From assembly GCA_031290295.1 (NCBI GenBank), contig JAITNT010000058.1, positions 1 through 7,309 on the forward strand: a stretch of 7,309 nucleotides of DNA, given 5' to 3'. The translations under genes were made by a program, and so were the position numbers. Below the pieces are notes generated by a model. It saw only the letters and a program-made list of their open reading frames with translations, did no database searches and was not told the DNA's origin. This document shows positions 4,605-7,309 of the stretch, in pieces. This DNA is from Clostridiales bacterium. Lineage in GTDB: Bacteria; Bacillota; Clostridia; Christensenellales; DUVY01. The first letter of the stretch is position 1. The number at the start of each line of letters is the position of its first letter.

Positions 4605-6287
4605 TTATACGAAGTAACCCGCTATATCCGACTCTATAGCCTCGAGCCGGCTTTCGAGCGCGGCGGGATCGCTCGCTTTGCCCATGGTATAAATTTTAAG
4701 CTTAGGCTCGGTACCCGACGGACGGCAAAGCACCTTACCGCCTTCAAAATAGAACGCGAGCACGTTAGACGGCGGCAAGCCGTCGATAGCGTCATTATAG
4801 TCCTTCATAGCCGTTACCTTCAGTCCGCCGAGAGCGACCGGCGGCGCGGTGCGTATTTTTTGCATAGCGGCGCTCATGTCCCTTAACCCTTGCGAGCCTT
4901 TGAAAGCGATATTCTTCAGGCGCGACTTGTAATAGCCGTATTCCTTGTAGATATCCGATAAGACCTCGTCCATAGTTTTGCCGAGATCGCGGTAGTATTC
5001 GGTCATTTCCGCGATGAGCATAGACGCGTTAACGGCGTCCTTGTCGCGCACGTACGCGCCCGCCAAATAGCCGTAGCTTTCCTCGAAGCCCAGAACGAAA
5101 CGGTCAAGCTCGCCGCACGCCTCCAGCAGACCTATCTTCTCGCCGATGAACTTAAACCCCGTCAGCACGTTGCATATTTCCGCGCCGTAGGATGCCGCGA
5201 TATCGTCGCAAAGCTCCGCGGTAACTATCGTCTTGATTACCACGGGACGCTGCGGAAATTTACCCGCGGCTTTCATTTGCGGCAACAAATATTTCAATAA
5301 CAGCATTGCCGTTTCGTTACCGGTGTACAGCACGAAATTCCCCTTGCGGTCGGGAGCGGCGATACCTACGCGGTCGCAGTCGGGGTCGGTAGCAAGCACA
5401 AGGTCGGCGCGCAGCTTCTCGGCGAGTCTTAAAGCATATTGCAGCGCAGCCCTCTCCTCTGGGTTCGGGTACGGACAGGTAGTAAAATCACCGTCGGGCT
5501 TTTCCTGCTCGGGCACGACGGTTACGTTGCCGAAGCCCCTGCGTTTCAAAAGCTCGCGCACGGGAATATTTCCGGTGCCGTTGAGCGGCGTATAAACAAT
5601 TTTCAGCTTTTTTGCGCCGACGGCGCTTACCGAGCATTTCTCGGAAAGCGACAAAAAGTCCCCGTAAATTTTTTCAGGCACATAACAAATCATACCCGAC
5701 TTCAAGAGCGCGTCAAAGGGCTTGCGCTCTACGGAAAAATAATCCGTTATCGCCGATATTTCGTTAAGCACACGGTCGGCGGCGTCAAGATTAATTTGAC
5801 AGCCGTCCGCACCGTAAGCCTTGTAGCCGTTATAAATTTTAGGATTATGAGAGGCGGTGACCATCACGCCGGCGGACGCGCCGAGCGCGCGTATCGCGTA
5901 TGAGCAGACCGGCGTAGGCATAAGCCGGTCAAATATAAACACCTTAATTCCGCGCGTCGCAAAAACCTCCGCCGTCACCCGCGCAAACTCCAAAGAAAAA
6001 TTGCGGCTGTCATAGGATATAACTACCGACGGCGAATCGGCAAAGCTCTGTTTTATATATTCCGAAAACCCCGCGGTCGCCCGCGCCACCGTGTAAACGT
6101 TCATGCGGTTAGTACCCGCGCCGATTACGCCGCGCAGTCCCCCCGTACCGAACTCCAGCCCCTGATAAAAGCGATCCTCTATCTCGCTTTCGTTACCCTC
6201 TATCGCCGATAATTCACCGTGCAAAAGCGGGTCGTTCACAGTGGCGTTGCGCCACAAACCGTAAAGCTCAAAAATTCCTTTCTTCAT
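4605..6287 (-). CDS. pgcA: Phosphoglucomutase/phosphomannomutase (alpha-phosphohexomutase)
   Basis: This 560-residue cytoplasmic enzyme interconverts hexose 1- and 6-phosphates and supplies glucose-1-phosphate for UDP-glucose, cell-wall and storage polymers. All four family motifs are in order. They are 'TASHNP' with the phosphoserine S146, 'DPDCDR' (301-306) binding the metal through D301, D303 and D305, 'GFEESYG' (400-406) for the sugar, and 'RPSGTEPK' (522-529) for the phosphate. The early 'FGTGGLRG' (46-53) and the length match the PgcA-type group of Firmicutes rather than the shorter GlmM. AGAGAGGTG lies eight bases upstream of the ATG. It follows the ATP-grasp gene after 65 bp without a clear terminator, so co-transcription is likely. 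Whether glucose or mannose phosphate is preferred cannot be told from sequence. Confidence 0.93.
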   Translation of the reverse strand: MKKGIFELYGLWRNATVNDPLLHGELSAIEGNESEIEDRFYQGLEFGTGGLRGVIGAGTNRMNVYTVARATAGFSEYIKQSFADSPSVVISYDSRNFSLEFARVTAEVFATRGIKVFIFDRLMPTPVCSYAIRALGASAGVMVTASHNPKIYNGYKAYGADGCQINLDAADRVLNEISAITDYFSVERKPFDALLKSGMICYVPEKIYGDFLSLSEKCSVSAVGAKKLKIVYTPLNGTGNIPVRELLKRRGFGNVTVVPEQEKPDGDFTTCPYPNPEERAALQYALRLAEKLRADLVLATDPDCDRVGIAAPDRKGNFVLYTGNETAMLLLKYLLPQMKAAGKFPQRPVVIKTIVTAELCDDIAASYGAEICNVLTGFKFIGEKIGLLEACGELDRFVLGFEESYGYLAGAYVRDKDAVNASMLIAEMTEYYRDLGKTMDEVLSDIYKEYGYYKSRLKNIAFKGSQGLRDMSAAMQKIRTAPPVALGGLKVTAMKDYNDAIDGLPPSNVLAFYFEGGKVLCRPSGTEPKLKIYTMGKASDPAALESRLEAIESDIAGYFV

Positions 6288-6352
6288 ATAAAAAACACCT
6301 CTCTTTTAGTTTTTGTAAGAACTGAATCGACACAATTGCCGTTTTTGCGGCG

Positions 6353-7228
6353 TTATTGCCGACTGCCGCAGGATTCAAATATATATTTCATCACAAGGTC
6401 GGCTACGCTTATTCCCGTTGCGTCCATGATGCTTTTTATGTGGCAGTTAGAGTTGACCTCGCAAACGATCGGAACGCCGTCGGAATAAAATATATCGACT
6501 CCGCCGAAGTCTACGCCGAGCGCATTGCAGGCGGCGAGCGCAAGTCCGGTCTCGGCGCTATCGGGCGCGTAGGGGCTAGCCGTGCCCCCTCGCGAGATGT
6601 TTGAACGGAAGTCGCCTAAATTGCGCCGTCTCATAGCGGCGACAACCCTGCCGCCGACCACATTTATGCGGATATCCGATCCCGCGCTTTCCGCGACGAA
6701 CCGCTGATACAGGTGCGGCTTGTTCCCTATTCTTCGGACGATCGTTTTCAACTCGCGGGAATCCGACGCGAGATAAACCTGCGCGCCGAAGCTTCCGAAG
6801 CATTCCTTAACCACTAGCGGAAAGCCTAACAGCTTGATAACGGTTCCCAAAAAATTATAGTCGGTATAGCCGAGGTTATTATACGCGAACGGCGCGATTA
6901 CGGTATGCGGAAAAGGCAGCCCGGCGCGGGAAAGCGCGGCGTACATCAACGACTTATCGTCGCACGCCGCGATAGCCGCCGCGTTGTTAAAGAGCCGCAA
7001 CCCCAACCCCTCGAGATGCTCGGCAAGCCGGACATCCTTATCGAGAAACAGGGCGAAATCATAATCGGGTCTGTCGCTCTTGTCGACGGGAAGCCGCACG
7101 GCAAGCTCGGCGTTCGAGCGCATATCGATCCCGATACCCAGACGTTTTGCCGCATCCGCATAAAGTACGTTGATTTCCGAAAACTTTGCCGAAATCAAAA
7201 ATTGATTGTAGATAATCAAGCCCTTCAT
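6353..7228 (-). CDS. RimK-like ATP-grasp ligase
   Basis: This 291-residue ATP-grasp enzyme would join a carboxylate to an amine or similar nucleophile through an acyl-phosphate, using ATP and Mg2+. Residues 1-85 form a pre-ATP-grasp domain, and K92 ('DDKSLMYAAL') begins the ATP-grasp fold. 'FPLVVKECFGSFGAQVYL' (136-153) holds the ATP-binding lysine K141 and glycine-rich loop. 'SNISRGGTA' (209-217) is typical of RimK/LysX, and 'GGVDIFYSDG' plus 'EVNSNCHIKSI' supply the metal ligands D245, E257 and N259. Its ATG overlaps the ridA stop as ATGA, so translation is probably coupled; no independent Shine-Dalgarno is seen. Known relatives modify ribosomal protein S6, cofactors or carrier proteins, but the substrate here is unknown. 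Confidence 0.88.
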   Translation of the reverse strand: MKGLIIYNQFLISAKFSEINVLYADAAKRLGIGIDMRSNAELAVRLPVDKSDRPDYDFALFLDKDVRLAEHLEGLGLRLFNNAAAIAACDDKSLMYAALSRAGLPFPHTVIAPFAYNNLGYTDYNFLGTVIKLLGFPLVVKECFGSFGAQVYLASDSRELKTIVRRIGNKPHLYQRFVAESAGSDIRINVVGGRVVAAMRRRNLGDFRSNISRGGTASPYAPDSAETGLALAACNALGVDFGGVDIFYSDGVPIVCEVNSNCHIKSIMDATGISVADLVMKYIFESCGSRQ

Positions 7229-7309
7229 TTTTTAACCGCTATACACTCGATCTCCACAAGCGCGCCCTTAGGAAGCGCGGCGACCTCCACCGTGCTGCGC
7301 GCGGGATAC
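7225..7309 (-). CDS. ridA: RidA family reactive-intermediate deaminase, C-terminal end
   Basis: Only the last 27 codons are in the window. They read YPARSTVEVAALPKG then ALVEIECIAVKK, which matches the conserved C-terminus of RidA (YjgF/YER057c/UK114) proteins, including the arginine of 'PARS' and the glutamate of 'VEIE' that contribute to the active site. RidA hydrolyses reactive enamine/imine intermediates from PLP-dependent enzymes to keto acids. The stop codon overlaps the start of the ATP-grasp gene by 4 bp, so the two form an operon. The 5' part lies beyond the window. Confidence 0.9.
   Translation of the reverse strand, partial: YPARSTVEVAALPKGALVEIECIAVKK

Noticed and set aside
4571..4608. 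Direct repeat ACGGTTAT at 4571-4578 and 4601-4608 as an attachment or insertion scar
   Set aside because: It is only 8 bp, A/T-rich, and there is no mobile gene nearby, so chance is likely.
5439..5903. Open reading frame on the plus strand within the phosphomutase gene
   Set aside because: It lies fully antisense to a well-supported gene and its translation resembles no protein family. The same holds for plus-strand frames at 1371-2345, 3475-4466 and 6219-6604 and for minus-strand frames at 376-666, 6576-6803 and 6946-7161.
6338..6351. Terminator between the ATP-grasp and phosphomutase genes
   Set aside because: Only a 4-bp GCCG/CGGC stem with no T tract, too weak to call.

Overview
The window looks like a piece of a low-to-mid GC Firmicutes (Clostridia-like) chromosome. 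The reasons are the strong AGGAGG-type Shine-Dalgarno sites, sigma-A-like TTGACA/TATAAT promoters, short intergenic gaps, and a gene set (XRE regulator, zinc-ribbon and TM2 membrane proteins, TrpB2, PgcA-like phosphohexomutase, RimK-like ATP-grasp, RidA) common in uncultured Clostridia. The lineage is inferred, not proven. Nothing in the window is plainly phage, plasmid, IS, CRISPR, tRNA or rRNA.

Left part (1-1260): a small XRE-family repressor (96-308, minus) is divergent from an exported or membrane protein with a C-terminal zinc ribbon (404-1123, plus). The 95-bp gap between them holds a well-formed promoter and two related AGGG/CCCT dyads, suggesting the XRE protein controls both genes. 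The plus-strand gene ends in a structured 3' region and a strong terminator that also serves trpB from the other side.

Middle (1260-3470): a stand-alone tryptophan synthase beta chain of the TrpB2 type (1260-2630, minus) has its own promoter and a roughly 100-nt leader. That leader carries a regular series of NAG triplets running into the ribosome binding site, which resembles a TRAP-type translational control site. Upstream of it lies an AT-rich, frameshifted 3' remnant of an FtsX-like ABC permease (about 2841-3469, plus).

Right-middle (3480-4540, minus): three short overlapping genes form one operon. They are a 75-aa zinc-ribbon protein, a zinc-ribbon plus TM2-domain membrane protein, and a 68-aa protein with paired CxxC motifs. 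The first two share nearly the same N-terminal zinc ribbon. Their promoter contains a perfect 9+9 palindrome lying almost exactly between the -35 and -10 boxes. The TM2 gene also carries a canonical G-quadruplex motif on its coding strand.

Right end (4605-7309, minus): the 3' end of ridA overlaps by 4 bp a RimK-like ATP-grasp ligase gene, followed after 65 bp by a PgcA-type phosphoglucomutase/phosphomannomutase. These are probably co-transcribed toward the zinc-ribbon operon. The metabolic genes are ordinary. The points most worth a second look are the trpB leader, the zinc-ribbon/TM2 operon with its operator, and the XRE divergent control region.
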